From: an uncultured Micavibrio sp.
GTDB lineage: Bacteria; Pseudomonadota; Alphaproteobacteria; Micavibrionales; UBA1664
DNA length: 11,447 nt
Direction: 5' to 3'
Assembly: GCA_937896295.1 (NCBI GenBank)
Contig: CALBME010000132.1
Span: 1 to 11,447, forward strand
Part shown: positions 1 through 7,169 of the stretch, piece after piece
Numbering within the stretch: the first letter of the stretch is position 1
How the letters are laid out: each line of letters opens with the position of its first letter
Program-made: the position numbers and the translations under genes
Notes under the pieces: model-generated
The model's input: the letters and a program-made list of their open reading frames with translations, nothing else
What the model was told of the DNA's origin: nothing
Databases searched by the model: none

Positions 1-71
1 AGATGGAGCCAGTCTTGAAAACTACCTAAGGTGCAAGCCTTCCGTGGGTTCGAATCCCACCCTCTCCGCCA
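1..71 (+). tRNA. tRNA-Ser(UGA), 5' end outside the window
   Basis: This is the 3' portion of a class II tRNA. The anticodon loop at 14-20 reads CTTGAAA, giving anticodon TGA (serine, UCA codons). A long variable arm follows (AAGG/CCTT stem at 28-31 and 38-41), as expected for serine. The T arm is perfect (GTGGG at 44-48, TTCGAAT loop, CCCAC at 56-60). The acceptor 3' strand is 61-67, the discriminator G is 68 and an encoded CCA is 69-71. The 5' acceptor strand and most of the D arm lie left of the window. Oddity: only the three loop-proximal pairs of the anticodon stem form (11-13 with 21-23). Positions 10/24 are C-A and 9/25 are C-C. It may be a real tRNA with an unusual stem, a chimera, or a tRNA 3' fragment left by an integrated element. 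Confidence 0.8.
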
Positions 72-84
72 TTTGATTGATAAG

Positions 85-101
85 AACCGGAATCTCCGGT
101 T
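85..101 (+). terminator. small hairpin just after the tRNA
   Basis: A perfect 7-bp stem, AACCGGA at 85-91 and TCCGGTT at 95-101, closes on a 3-base loop (ATC), starting 13 bases after the tRNA CCA end. It could help end or process the tRNA transcript. There is no T-run after it on the plus strand, so it is not a canonical intrinsic terminator; the call is tentative. Confidence 0.3.
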
Positions 102-306
102 ACATCACCAGCCCACAAAAGCCCAGTATTCCTAACTTTTCGGGGTCATTCCAACCTCACCGCCAGCGCAGCATTCTCCCCCGTATCTACCCTATTTTGT
201 CTCTCCTGGGGCTGTTTTCTCCGTGCCTCACCTCACCTTGTCTTAAATTTGGTGGGGTCAGAAGGCGTTGAATTTATGCTGTTTTTCGGCCAGTAAATTT
301 TGGAGG
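102..306. other. intergenic stretch with no recognisable gene
   Basis: This stretch lies between the tRNA and the convergent hydrolase gene. The one plus-strand reading frame of any length (77-271) starts at the tRNA end, has no ribosome-binding site, is rich in Pro, Ser and Arg and resembles no family I know. On the minus strand I looked for the missing C-terminal part of the hydrolase in all frames and found nothing like it. I see no promoter, repeat array or integrase remnant here. A weak TAAATT/AATTTA inverted repeat flanks a GC-richer core around 244-275, without clear meaning. Confidence 0.5.
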
Positions 307-1044
307 TTACAACCGTCCCAAGCCTAGCAGAGAAACAGAGGACAGGGGCACGACCACATCGTCTTCCATTGTCAGCATCCTCAATGATGGCCCTTCCATT
401 TGAAAATCCGGCACCGGCAGAGCCGCACCAATATCGCTTTGAAAAAAGCCGGGACTGGTACACCATTTGCGCCATTGCCAATACACCCCCGCAGGGAGGT
501 CTGCGCCCAAAGAAAGTTTTTTCCCCGGCATATAACCCGCAAGCATCGTGGCAAGCGGGCCGATCCCATACCAGAAGGCTAGCACAAAAGGACGGTAGCT
601 CCAGGGGTGATCGCTGACGCGGGTGAATCCTGAGCCAATCGCCGTGATGCGTTCCACCCGCGCATCATGTTTACGGAACGCAAACGTCATTCCGCCCACC
701 GAATGTCCTAACATCCATAACGGCCCGTCCGGGGCCAGTTCCGCGAGGCGCGCTTCGGCAGCCGCCTGATCGCGGATTGACCAGTCGGAAAATGTCGTCT
801 TGCTATCGCGCAGCGGACCGTGCCGTGAAGCCCCGAAATCGCGGTAATCGTATGTCAGAACACCAATACCCTGTTTAGCGGCCCAGTCCGCGAACGGCGC
901 GTAATAGCCTTGCGGAACGCCGGTTGCGCTGTGCAAGACCAGATGCGCTTTTGCCTGTCCTTCCGGCGCGAAGAAACGGGCGGAAAGTTTTGCGCCTTCC
1001 GCATTGATTTCCAGCGCTTTTCCAATCGGTTTGTGTTCCGTCAT
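307..1044 (-). CDS. alpha/beta hydrolase (COG4757-like), probably C-terminally truncated
   Basis: This 245-aa protein belongs to the predicted alpha/beta hydrolases of the COG4757 type, probably a cytosolic esterase or lipase-like enzyme of unknown substrate. Visible marks are the oxyanion-hole strand with HSATGVPQGYY (residues 38-48), the nucleophile elbow GHSVGG (113-118, Ser115) and the family stretch GYMPGKKLSLGADLP (170-184). The acid residue is probably in MEDDVVVP (Asp228 or Asp229). Family members I recall run about 40-50 residues further and end with a conserved histidine region (HxGxF-like). That region is absent; the protein stops after an atypical tail, SLLGLGRL. Without the histidine the triad is incomplete, so this may be a decaying or inactive gene. 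The start is supported by an AGAGGAAA ribosome-binding site. It lies 52 bases downstream of marC on the same strand and converges on the tRNA. Confidence 0.75.
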   Translation of the reverse strand: MTEHKPIGKALEINAEGAKLSARFFAPEGQAKAHLVLHSATGVPQGYYAPFADWAAKQGIGVLTYDYRDFGASRHGPLRDSKTTFSDWSIRDQAAAEARLAELAPDGPLWMLGHSVGGMTFAFRKHDARVERITAIGSGFTRVSDHPWSYRPFVLAFWYGIGPLATMLAGYMPGKKLSLGADLPAGVYWQWRKWCTSPGFFQSDIGAALPVPDFQMEGPSLRMLTMEDDVVVPLSSVSLLGLGRL

Positions 1045-1096
1045 AGGCTTTCCTCTTAAATGACCTCTACTGTAAGTGCGCTTCCTTGGCCATTTT

Positions 1097-1771
1097 TTAT
1101 ATGCGGGTTTCTATCAATTCAAAAACACCATTGATGATAAATTGCACCCCCATGCAAACGAGCAAAAATCCCATCAAGCGGGAAATTGCCTCCACACCGC
1201 CTTTTCCTACCCATTTCATAATAGTATGGGCGCTTCGCAGGCAAAGCCATAAAATCAGCGACACAATGAAAAAGATGCAGACAGGCGCAATTTTGATCAC
1301 AATGGGAGAAAATGTTGTTTGGGAATCTATGGATGAGGCGCTGCTGATAATCATCGCAATGGTTCCCGGCCCTGCCGTGGAGGGCATCGCCAGGGGAATG
1401 AAAGCGATGCTCTGCTTATCGTTTTCCCGTATGTCGTCTGCGGTGATCGACCGCATATCACTTGCGGCTTCTTTCGCGGGGAACAACATCCTGAAACCTA
1501 TAAAGGCCACGATTAACCCGCCAGCGATGCGCAGGCCTGGAATTGAGATACCAAAGCTGCTCATCACAAAATGCCCTGCATAATAAGCGCTGCCCATGAT
1601 GATGAAGACGTAAACCGACGCCATCAATGCCTCATGATTGATTTCCCTGCGGCTCATCCCTTTCGACAACCCCAACAGGAGCGCCACCGTGGTGATGGGA
1701 TTGGCCAAAGGCAGGATCATGGTCAGACCCAGACCGATAACCTGCAGCAACTCAAACAGAACAGACGCCAT
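1097..1771 (-). CDS. marC: MarC family integral membrane protein
   Basis: This 224-aa protein belongs to the MarC/UPF0056 family (PF01914), multi-pass inner-membrane proteins with about six hydrophobic segments and no settled function. The name comes from the E. coli multiple antibiotic resistance locus, but a direct resistance role is not established. Several blocks match my memory of E. coli MarC closely: LPLANPITTVALLLGL near the N-terminus, FGISIPGLRIAGGLIVAFIG in the middle, then PLAMPSTAGPGTIAMIISSA and the C-terminal ISRLMGFLLVCMGVQFIING. Length (E. coli about 221 aa) is complete. A single hydrophilic loop (about residues 98-122) splits two hydrophobic halves. The start codon has only a weak AGGGA upstream. 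The gene follows a terminator-like hairpin after the dehydrogenase, so it may be transcribed separately or by read-through. Confidence 0.93.
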   Translation of the reverse strand: MASVLFELLQVIGLGLTMILPLANPITTVALLLGLSKGMSRREINHEALMASVYVFIIMGSAYYAGHFVMSSFGISIPGLRIAGGLIVAFIGFRMLFPAKEAASDMRSITADDIRENDKQSIAFIPLAMPSTAGPGTIAMIISSASSIDSQTTFSPIVIKIAPVCIFFIVSLILWLCLRSAHTIMKWVGKGGVEAISRLMGFLLVCMGVQFIINGVFELIETRI

Positions 1772-1784
1772 AACTCAAATCCCT

Positions 1785-1841
1785 AAAAAAGAAACGGGCC
1801 GGGAGGGAAACGCATCGAATGGCAATAAATGCGTTTCTCCC
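1785..1841 (-). terminator. terminator-like hairpin after the alcohol dehydrogenase
   Basis: On the minus strand, 21 bases after the dehydrogenase stop, ATGCGTTTC (1829-1837) pairs perfectly with GAAACGCAT (1807-1815). TCCC/GGGA (1838-1841, 1801-1804) extends the stem to 13 bp with a two-base GG bulge, around a 13-base loop. A run of six T (minus strand, 1790-1785) begins ten bases after the stem. The T-run is not immediately adjacent, so termination could be partial. It would mark the end of the long efflux/PHB transcript ahead of marC. Confidence 0.5.
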
Positions 1842-1861
1842 AGAGGGGTGATATCCAGCCT

Positions 1862-2899
1862 CTATTCGTTGGATATAATTATTTTCATCGCCTTTTCCTT
1901 CGCGCCGTTGAGAAAGACCTGATAGGCATGTTCAATCTCGTCCAGTTTGAAATGGTGGGTAATCAGCTTGTTCAATTCGAATTTATTCGACGTTGCCGCC
2001 TTGATCAGCATGGGCGTGGTGTTCGTGTTCACAAGCCCCGTCGTAATGGTCAGATTCTTGATCCAGAGTTTTTGCAGTTCAAAATCAACCTTGACGCCAT
2101 GCACGCCGACATTGGCGATATGGGCGCCCGGTTTCACGATATGCTGGCAGATATCCCATGTCGCGGGGATGCCAACGGCCTCAATCGCGACATCGACCCC
2201 TTCCCCGGCAATTTTTTGAACGGCTTCAATGACGTTTTGCGTGGCGGAGTTTATCGTGTGCGTTGCGCCCAGCTCTTTCGCAAGGGCCAGCCTGTTTTCG
2301 TCCATGTCAACCATGATGATAATGGACGGAGAGTAAAACTGGGCCGTCAGGAGAACGGCCATGCCGACAGGCCCCGCGCCGACGATGGCGATGGCGTCCC
2401 CCGGCTTGACGTTCCCGTATTGCACCCCGATTTCATGGCCTGTCGGCAGGATATCGCTGAGCAACACGGCCGTTTCATCATCAAGGCCTTCGGGAATTTT
2501 ATAAAGACTGTTGGCCGCATGGGGGATACGGACATATTCGGCCTGAACGCCGTCAATCATGTAGCCTAAAATCCATCCGCCGTCCCGGCAATGGGCGTAA
2601 AGCTGCTTTTTGCAGTAATCGCACGTTCCGCAGGATGTTACGCAGGAAATCAGGACTTTATCGCCTTTTTTAAACTGCGTGACGCTTTCCCCGACCTCTT
2701 CAATAATGCCAAGGCCTTCATGCCCCAGGATGCGGCCATCGGCCACCTCCGGATTTTTCCCTTTATAGATGCCCAGATCCGTGCCGCATATCGTCGTCTT
2801 CACGACTTTGACGATCGCATCCGTGGACTTCAGAAGTGCAGGTTTCGGCTTTTCCTCCAGCGCAATTTTGTGGTCGCCGTGATAAACAAGTGCTTTCAT
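1862..2899 (-). CDS. zinc-dependent alcohol dehydrogenase, NAD-type
   Basis: This 345-aa medium-chain dehydrogenase/reductase interconverts an alcohol and its aldehyde or ketone. Catalytic zinc ligands are Cys38 (TTICGTD), His60-Glu61 (GHEG) and probably Asp149 (LLSDILPTG). The structural zinc lobe is intact: Cys90, Cys93, Cys96 and Cys104, with C-x2-C-x2-C-x7-C spacing. The nucleotide fold has GAGPVG (174-179) and an acidic residue at the end of the next strand (Asp198), which favours NAD over NADP. The frame is open much further upstream, into the kinase gene. The start at 2899 is chosen because it has a GGAG site eight bases upstream and begins with the family-typical MKALVYHG. It starts 16 bases after the acetate kinase stop and is the last gene of the apparent operon. 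Similar dehydrogenases accompany phaC/pta/ackA sets in other proteobacteria. Substrate is unknown: ethanol, isopropanol or similar small alcohols are possible. Confidence 0.92.
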   Translation of the reverse strand: MKALVYHGDHKIALEEKPKPALLKSTDAIVKVVKTTICGTDLGIYKGKNPEVADGRILGHEGLGIIEEVGESVTQFKKGDKVLISCVTSCGTCDYCKKQLYAHCRDGGWILGYMIDGVQAEYVRIPHAANSLYKIPEGLDDETAVLLSDILPTGHEIGVQYGNVKPGDAIAIVGAGPVGMAVLLTAQFYSPSIIIMVDMDENRLALAKELGATHTINSATQNVIEAVQKIAGEGVDVAIEAVGIPATWDICQHIVKPGAHIANVGVHGVKVDFELQKLWIKNLTITTGLVNTNTTPMLIKAATSNKFELNKLITHHFKLDEIEHAYQVFLNGAKEKAMKIIISNE

Positions 2900-2915
2900 T
2901 TTTTTCTCCATAGTT

Positions 2916-4022
2916 TCATGTTGTCGGGAAGGCTTCCAGAATTTCCATCGCCATCGATCGTTCCTCATTGGCTGGAATGATGTGATGCTCAAAATCCGGC
3001 AGGAAAGACAGACGAGACAGGATGGCATCGCGCACCCCTGCCGCATTCTCGCCAATCCCGCCTGTAAAGATCAAAGCATCGATCCCGCCGATCGATACGC
3101 TCATGGATGCTATATGCTGCGCGGCCTTCAAGGCATAATAGTCCAGCGCAAAGGCGGCTTTGGGGTTATCACTTTCCGACAGGGTTTTGGCATCGTTGGT
3201 CAATCCGGAAAGACCTTTCAGGCCGGACTCCTCATAGAGAACCCGTTCCACATCATCGATGCCGAGCCCCATGTCCCGGATCATGTAGAGAACCGCGCCT
3301 GCATCCAGCGCGCCGCACCGCGTTCCCATCGGAAGTCCGTCCAGAGCGGTCATGCCCATCGTGGTATCGACGCTCTGTCCGTTCCTGATCGCGCACAGGC
3401 TGGAACCGTTGCCCAGATGGGCCGCCACGATGCGTTTTTGCAAAAGATGCGGGTGATCTTTTTTCAGACTATGCACGATCCAGTCGTAAGACAGGCCGTG
3501 AAATCCGTAGCGCCGGACACCCTTGCTCCGGATGGCTTCCGGCAAGGCAAATTCACGGAACAAGGGATCGTGCCTTCTGTGAAAGGCCGTGTCAAAGCAG
3601 CCATATTGTGGAATGCCCGGCATCTTCCCGGCCAGAATATCGACCCCGGCCAGATTATGCGGCTGGTGCAACGGGGCCAGATTGTTCAGTCCCCGCAAAT
3701 AAAACAGGGCCGGGTCATCAAGCAAAACAGGCCCGTCATAGCGCGTTCCGCCATGCACAATACGGTGAGCCGCCGCCGTGATCCTGCCAGCGCCGAGATC
3801 GTTTTTATCAAGCCATGACAGAATAACGGCGAGGGCGGATTCATGCGTTGTTTTTGCGGCAAGATTTTCTTTTATCTCCGCTCCGCCTTCCTTCTTTGCC
3901 TTGAAAACGGCATTCCCGCCAATATCCGTGACCTTGCCTCCCGCGATCAGCGGCAAATCCAGGGTCAGGCCAAACAAACGGAATTTGACGCTCGAAGACC
4001 CGGTATTGACGACCAGCAGCAT
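2916..4022 (-). CDS. ackA: acetate/propionate family kinase
   Basis: This cytosolic acetokinase-family enzyme (368 aa) interconverts a short carboxylate plus ATP with the acyl phosphate plus ADP. Family signatures are present: NTGSSSVKF (residues 6-14, phosphate loop with Asn6), HRIVHGG (86-92, Arg87), Asp144 in CFDTAFHRR, RYGFHG (171-176, His175), HLGNGSSLCAIRNG (202-215), GTRCGALD (233-240) and FTGGIGEN (319-326). It is about 30 residues shorter than E. coli AckA, as in the short clade usually found beside PHB synthase and phosphotransacylase genes. The start at 4022 begins exactly at the family N-terminus. A GTG at 4028, overlapping the Ohr stop by four bases (GTGA), has a better-placed AGGGGG site and would add only Val-Asn; either suggests translational coupling. 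It most likely works with the phosphotransacylase two genes upstream. Acetate, propionate or butyrate specificity cannot be read from sequence alone. Confidence 0.93.
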   Translation of the reverse strand: MLLVVNTGSSSVKFRLFGLTLDLPLIAGGKVTDIGGNAVFKAKKEGGAEIKENLAAKTTHESALAVILSWLDKNDLGAGRITAAAHRIVHGGTRYDGPVLLDDPALFYLRGLNNLAPLHQPHNLAGVDILAGKMPGIPQYGCFDTAFHRRHDPLFREFALPEAIRSKGVRRYGFHGLSYDWIVHSLKKDHPHLLQKRIVAAHLGNGSSLCAIRNGQSVDTTMGMTALDGLPMGTRCGALDAGAVLYMIRDMGLGIDDVERVLYEESGLKGLSGLTNDAKTLSESDNPKAAFALDYYALKAAQHIASMSVSIGGIDALIFTGGIGENAAGVRDAILSRLSFLPDFEHHIIPANEERSMAMEILEAFPTT

Positions 4023-4024
4023 GT

Positions 4025-4471
4025 TCACGGCTTCACAGCCCCCTGTAAAGCATCGACAGATACTGTCAAAGCGACAGGAACATTGCCCCGCACGGCATTG
4101 GAGTAAGGGCAAATTTTGTGCGCTTCTTCCACGATCTTTTCGGCTTCCTGTTGCGGCAGGCCGTAGATCGTAACATCGAGCGCAACGGAAAGGCCAAATC
4201 CGCCCGCCTCGTTCTGCGCCATCGAGACAGTCGCGACAACCCGGATGGCATCGTCCGCGACTTTATGTTCCTTGTTACGCGTGATATGTATCACGGCATT
4301 TTCAAAACAGGCGGCATAACCGGCTGCAAATAATTGTTCCGGATTTGTGGCCCCGCCCTTTCCGCCCATCTCTTTCGGAATGGCAAGATCGAGCGCAAGC
4401 AAACCATCCTCGCTGCGGACAGTCCCGTGACGCCCGCCAATGGCCGTAACTTTGGTTGAATAAAGCGTCAT
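4025..4471 (-). CDS. Ohr/OsmC family organic hydroperoxide peroxidase
   Basis: This 148-aa protein belongs to the OsmC/Ohr family, dimeric thiol peroxidases that reduce organic and lipid hydroperoxides, usually with lipoylated proteins as the electron source. Two reactive cysteines sit in the expected motifs: Cys55 in FAAGYAACFENA (peroxidatic) and Cys121 in CPYSNAVRGNV (resolving). Arg19 and Glu46 (NPEQLF) fit the conserved catalytic Arg/Glu pair. Length is standard for Ohr, and the motif wording favours Ohr over classical OsmC. It starts 11 bases after the phosphotransacylase stop and its stop touches the acetate kinase start. The minus strand has an AAGGAG site just before its ATG. Being placed between the two halves of the Pta-Ack pair is notable. 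Regulation is probably operon-level; there is no own promoter space and no adjacent ohrR. Confidence 0.92.
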   Translation of the reverse strand: MTLYSTKVTAIGGRHGTVRSEDGLLALDLAIPKEMGGKGGATNPEQLFAAGYAACFENAVIHITRNKEHKVADDAIRVVATVSMAQNEAGGFGLSVALDVTIYGLPQQEAEKIVEEAHKICPYSNAVRGNVPVALTVSVDALQGAVKP

Positions 4472-4482
4472 GCATTTTCTCC

Positions 4483-5424
4483 TTATTTAATTTTTCCACT
4501 TTTGCGGGCAACGGACAGGGCGATGGCCACACAGCAGGAAAGCATCCTCGTCCTTGTGCTATCGGCCCGGCTGGTCAGGATAACGGGAACACGCGCCCCC
4601 AGAACAATGCCGGCGGCATCGGCTTTCCCGAGAAAGATAAGCTGCTTGGCCAAAGCGTTTCCGGACTCGATATTCGGAACCACCAGAATGTCGGCATCGC
4701 CCGCCACGCTTGACACGATCCCCTTATCCCTGGCGGCTTCCGCGCTGAAGGCGTTATCAAAGGCCAGCGGGCCGTCCAGATCGCCCCCCCTGATCTGCCC
4801 CCTGTCAGCCATCTTGCATAAAGCCGCGGCATCAATCGTTGATGGCATACGGCTGGTGACGGTTTCAACAGCGGATAAAATAGCGACTTTTGGTTTTTTA
4901 TCCGCGCCAAACAGGACATGCCACAGATCAATGGCATTGCGGCAAATATCCGCCTTTTCCTCCAGTGCCGGCGCAATATTGATCGCCGCGTCCGTAATAA
5001 AAAACGGTTTGTGGTACGTCGGCACATTCATGATGTAGGCATGCGAGATGCGGCGCTCGGTACGCAAGCCTGACGCAGAAGAAATAATCGCCCCCAAAAG
5101 CTCGTCGGTGTGAAGCGATCCCTTCATAATGGCGTCTATTTCACCAGACGCAGCTAAAGAAACCGCTTTTGCCGCGGCTTCATGACTATGCTCTGTATTG
5201 ATAACAGAAAACCTTTTGCTTTGGGCGCCAGCTTCTTTACACGCTGCCGCAATCTTTTCTTCCGGCCCTACCAGAACGGGCTCTATCAGCCCCTCGTCCA
5301 CAGCCTCCATGATGGCTTCAATGACGTTGGCCTGTACCGGATGGACAACGGCAACCTTGATTCTGCCAAGCCTTCTGCATGCCTCTATTACATCCTGATA
5401 ATGATCTTTTGCTTGTGTAACCAT
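4483..5424 (-). CDS. phosphate acetyl/butyryltransferase (stand-alone)
   Basis: This 313-aa enzyme of the PTA_PTB family (PF01515) transfers the acyl group of an acyl-CoA to phosphate, releasing CoA and an acyl phosphate, or the reverse. Typical blocks are IMKGSLHTDELLGAI (99-113), ITDAAINIAP (143-152), MPSTIDAAALCKMADRGQI (193-211), DGPLAFDNAFS (217-227), VVPNIESGNALAKQL (248-262) and GARVPVILTSRADST (276-290). The length matches single-domain phosphotransbutyrylases and the C-terminal part of the enoyl-CoA hydratase/phosphate acetyltransferase fusions often found next to phaC. The N-terminal MaoC-like hydratase domain of those fusions is absent. The start has an AGGAAAG site six bases upstream. 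It begins eight bases after the phaC stop. It should pass acyl phosphate to the kinase encoded two genes downstream. Whether it prefers acetyl-CoA or longer acyl-CoA is not decided by sequence. Confidence 0.92.
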   Translation of the reverse strand: MVTQAKDHYQDVIEACRRLGRIKVAVVHPVQANVIEAIMEAVDEGLIEPVLVGPEEKIAAACKEAGAQSKRFSVINTEHSHEAAAKAVSLAASGEIDAIMKGSLHTDELLGAIISSASGLRTERRISHAYIMNVPTYHKPFFITDAAINIAPALEEKADICRNAIDLWHVLFGADKKPKVAILSAVETVTSRMPSTIDAAALCKMADRGQIRGGDLDGPLAFDNAFSAEAARDKGIVSSVAGDADILVVPNIESGNALAKQLIFLGKADAAGIVLGARVPVILTSRADSTRTRMLSCCVAIALSVARKSGKIK

Positions 5425-5432
5425 GTTCTTTC

Positions 5433-7154
5433 CTAAATTTCATGAACATATGTGCCGGGGGCTTCGCCCAGAACCTTATATTCCCCGTTTCCGGCTTTTT
5501 TCGGCGCAGGGATTTTTGTTTTTACGCTCTGCCCGTTCAACCATTTTCCCCATGCCAGCCACCAGGAGCCTTCCTGCCGTTTTGCGGTCTGTTCCCACTG
5601 GTCGGGAGATTTATAGGATTCCCCCGCCTTTTTCTCGGCGATCTTATAGCTGCGCCGTTCATGGCCAGGTTCGCTGACGATGCCGGCATTGTGACCGCCG
5701 ACCGTCAGGACAAAGGTAATATCTCCACTGGCCATCAGATGAATCTTGTAAGCGGACTTCCACGGGGCGACGTGATCTTTTTCCGTCCCGACGGCAAATA
5801 CGGAAAGGTTAATATTTTCCGGTGCGATTGTTTTCCCAAGGGCCGTGTAATGCCCATTCGAAAATTCGTTGTTCAGATACAGGCGTTCCAGATATTCGCT
5901 GTGCATCTTATAGGGCATCCGTGTCGCATCCGCGTTCCACGCCATGATATCGAAAGGCCGTGAACGCTGTCCCATCATATATTCCTTGACCAGGCGCGAC
6001 CAGATCATGTCATAGGAGCGCAGCATCTGGAACGCGCCCGCCATCTGCTTGGTATCCAGATAGCCTTGCGCCCACATCATGTTTTCAAGATAGGCGACTT
6101 CACTCGGCGTTACGAAGATCATCATCTCGCCCGCTTCGGTAAAATCGCCCTGCGCGGCCAGAAGCGAAAGACTTTTCAGGCGATCGTCGTTATCATGCGC
6201 CATAAGCGCCGCCGTAATCATGGCCAGCGTCCCGCCGAGGCAATACCCTGTCAGATGGATTTTCGCGTTATCCGTAATAGAGGACACAGCGTCAATGGCT
6301 GCCAGCGCCCCGTCGCGGATATAATCGTCCATGCCCCGGTTGCGGGCCTCGGCCCCCGGATTTTTCCATGACACGATAAAAACGGTGTGTCCTTGCTCGA
6401 CAAGCCATTTGACCATGGAATTATGTGGCGACAGATCAAGTATATAATATTTCATGATCCAGGCCGGCAGGATCAAAATCGGCTCTTTATAGACATCGCT
6501 TGTAACCGGATCGTACTGGATCAACTCGATCAGGTCATTGCGGAACACGACCTTGCCCTTGGCGGTCGCCACATTTTCGCCAACCTTGAAATCTTCCATG
6601 CCCGCCGCCGGTTCGCCTGCCTTGTTGCGGGCGAAATCCTCGAACGCGTTCACCGCGCCATCGGCCAGATTCGCGCCGCCGCGCCTGATCGTTTCAAACA
6701 GGATTTCCGGATTGGTCAGAAGGGAATTTGCGGGCGATATCGCATCCAGCATTTGCCGCGCGGAAAAAGAGATCGCCCGTTCATATTGCGGCGCGAGGCC
6801 GGGAATGTTCCTGGTCGCAAGATCCCAGAATTCCTCGCATCCGTGAAACATATCGACATAGAATTTCCATGGATAGTTTGACCAGTCTTCAGACTTGAAA
6901 CGCGGATCGGGCGGTGTCGGCGGTTTTGAAGAGTCTATCGCCTCACGCGCCTGCATCTTCGCATTGTGCAAGGGGAAGCAGGCCAGAGCCGCCATCCGCC
7001 CCGGACACAGCGCAAGATGCGCCAGCCATGACACATACACCTCGGTCATTCCCGCCGGCGTCAGGCCGAACGTAAGACGGGATAATTTCGCCTGAAACAG
7101 CCGGTCGATTTCATCGGCAATCTGTGTAAAGGAATGGTTAACTACATCTTCCAT
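5433..7154 (-). CDS. phaC: class I poly(3-hydroxyalkanoate) synthase
   Basis: PHA/PHB synthase polymerises (R)-3-hydroxyacyl-CoA into intracellular polyester granules, releasing CoA. The 573-aa product fits the class I single-subunit type. The N-terminal domain has the conserved WKFYVDMFHGCEEFW block and the FSARQ...SPANSLLTNPE block (about 129-149). The catalytic alpha/beta fold carries the lipase-like box GYCLGG with nucleophile Cys305, Asp460 in EKDHVAPW and His488 in GGHNAG, matching the Cys-Asp-His triad. The C-terminal WWLAWGKWL block is present. The frame opens with a GTG at 7169 and ATGs at 7166, 7157 and 7154; 7154 is chosen because a GGAGG site sits five bases before it. It begins 16 bases after the small membrane protein gene and ends eight bases before the phosphotransacylase. 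No phaA, phaB, phasin or depolymerase gene is in the window, so the monomer supply is not encoded here. Confidence 0.96.
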   Translation of the reverse strand: MEDVVNHSFTQIADEIDRLFQAKLSRLTFGLTPAGMTEVYVSWLAHLALCPGRMAALACFPLHNAKMQAREAIDSSKPPTPPDPRFKSEDWSNYPWKFYVDMFHGCEEFWDLATRNIPGLAPQYERAISFSARQMLDAISPANSLLTNPEILFETIRRGGANLADGAVNAFEDFARNKAGEPAAGMEDFKVGENVATAKGKVVFRNDLIELIQYDPVTSDVYKEPILILPAWIMKYYILDLSPHNSMVKWLVEQGHTVFIVSWKNPGAEARNRGMDDYIRDGALAAIDAVSSITDNAKIHLTGYCLGGTLAMITAALMAHDNDDRLKSLSLLAAQGDFTEAGEMMIFVTPSEVAYLENMMWAQGYLDTKQMAGAFQMLRSYDMIWSRLVKEYMMGQRSRPFDIMAWNADATRMPYKMHSEYLERLYLNNEFSNGHYTALGKTIAPENINLSVFAVGTEKDHVAPWKSAYKIHLMASGDITFVLTVGGHNAGIVSEPGHERRSYKIAEKKAGESYKSPDQWEQTAKRQEGSWWLAWGKWLNGQSVKTKIPAPKKAGNGEYKVLGEAPGTYVHEI

Positions 7155-7169
7155 CATAACCTCCATCAC

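Noticed and set aside
77..271. Plus-strand 64-codon open frame after the tRNA
   Set aside because: It has no ribosome-binding site, a composition unlike a folded protein, no recognisable motif, and it starts at the tRNA end.
1..306. Integrated element with integrase at the tRNA
   Set aside because: No integrase, transposase or second attachment copy is in the window. It is kept only as a hypothesis for the odd tRNA and truncated hydrolase.
1829..2569. Plus-strand 246-codon frame opposite the alcohol dehydrogenase
   Set aside because: It is antisense to a clearly conserved enzyme with all zinc and NAD motifs; the frame is a by-product of codon bias.
2900..3055. N-terminal extension of the dehydrogenase reading frame into the kinase gene
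   Set aside because: The extension overlaps ackA out of frame and lacks homology. The start at 2899 has a good ribosome-binding site and the family N-terminus.
2982..3818. Plus-strand 278-codon frame opposite ackA
   Set aside because: It is the mirror of a conserved kinase gene and its translation shows no family features.
4023..4112. N-terminal extension of the kinase reading frame into the Ohr gene
   Set aside because: It is a Cys-rich translation without homology; the family begins at the MLLVVNTGSSS start.
4502..5038. Plus-strand 178-codon frame opposite the phosphotransacylase
   Set aside because: It is a shadow frame of a conserved coding region, with no ribosome-binding site or recognisable domain.
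5425..5432. Possible promoter between phaC and the phosphotransacylase
   Set aside because: The gap is only eight bases and is taken up by the downstream ribosome-binding site.
6387..6881. Plus-strand 164-codon frame opposite phaC
   Set aside because: It is antisense to conserved PHB synthase blocks and has no independent support.
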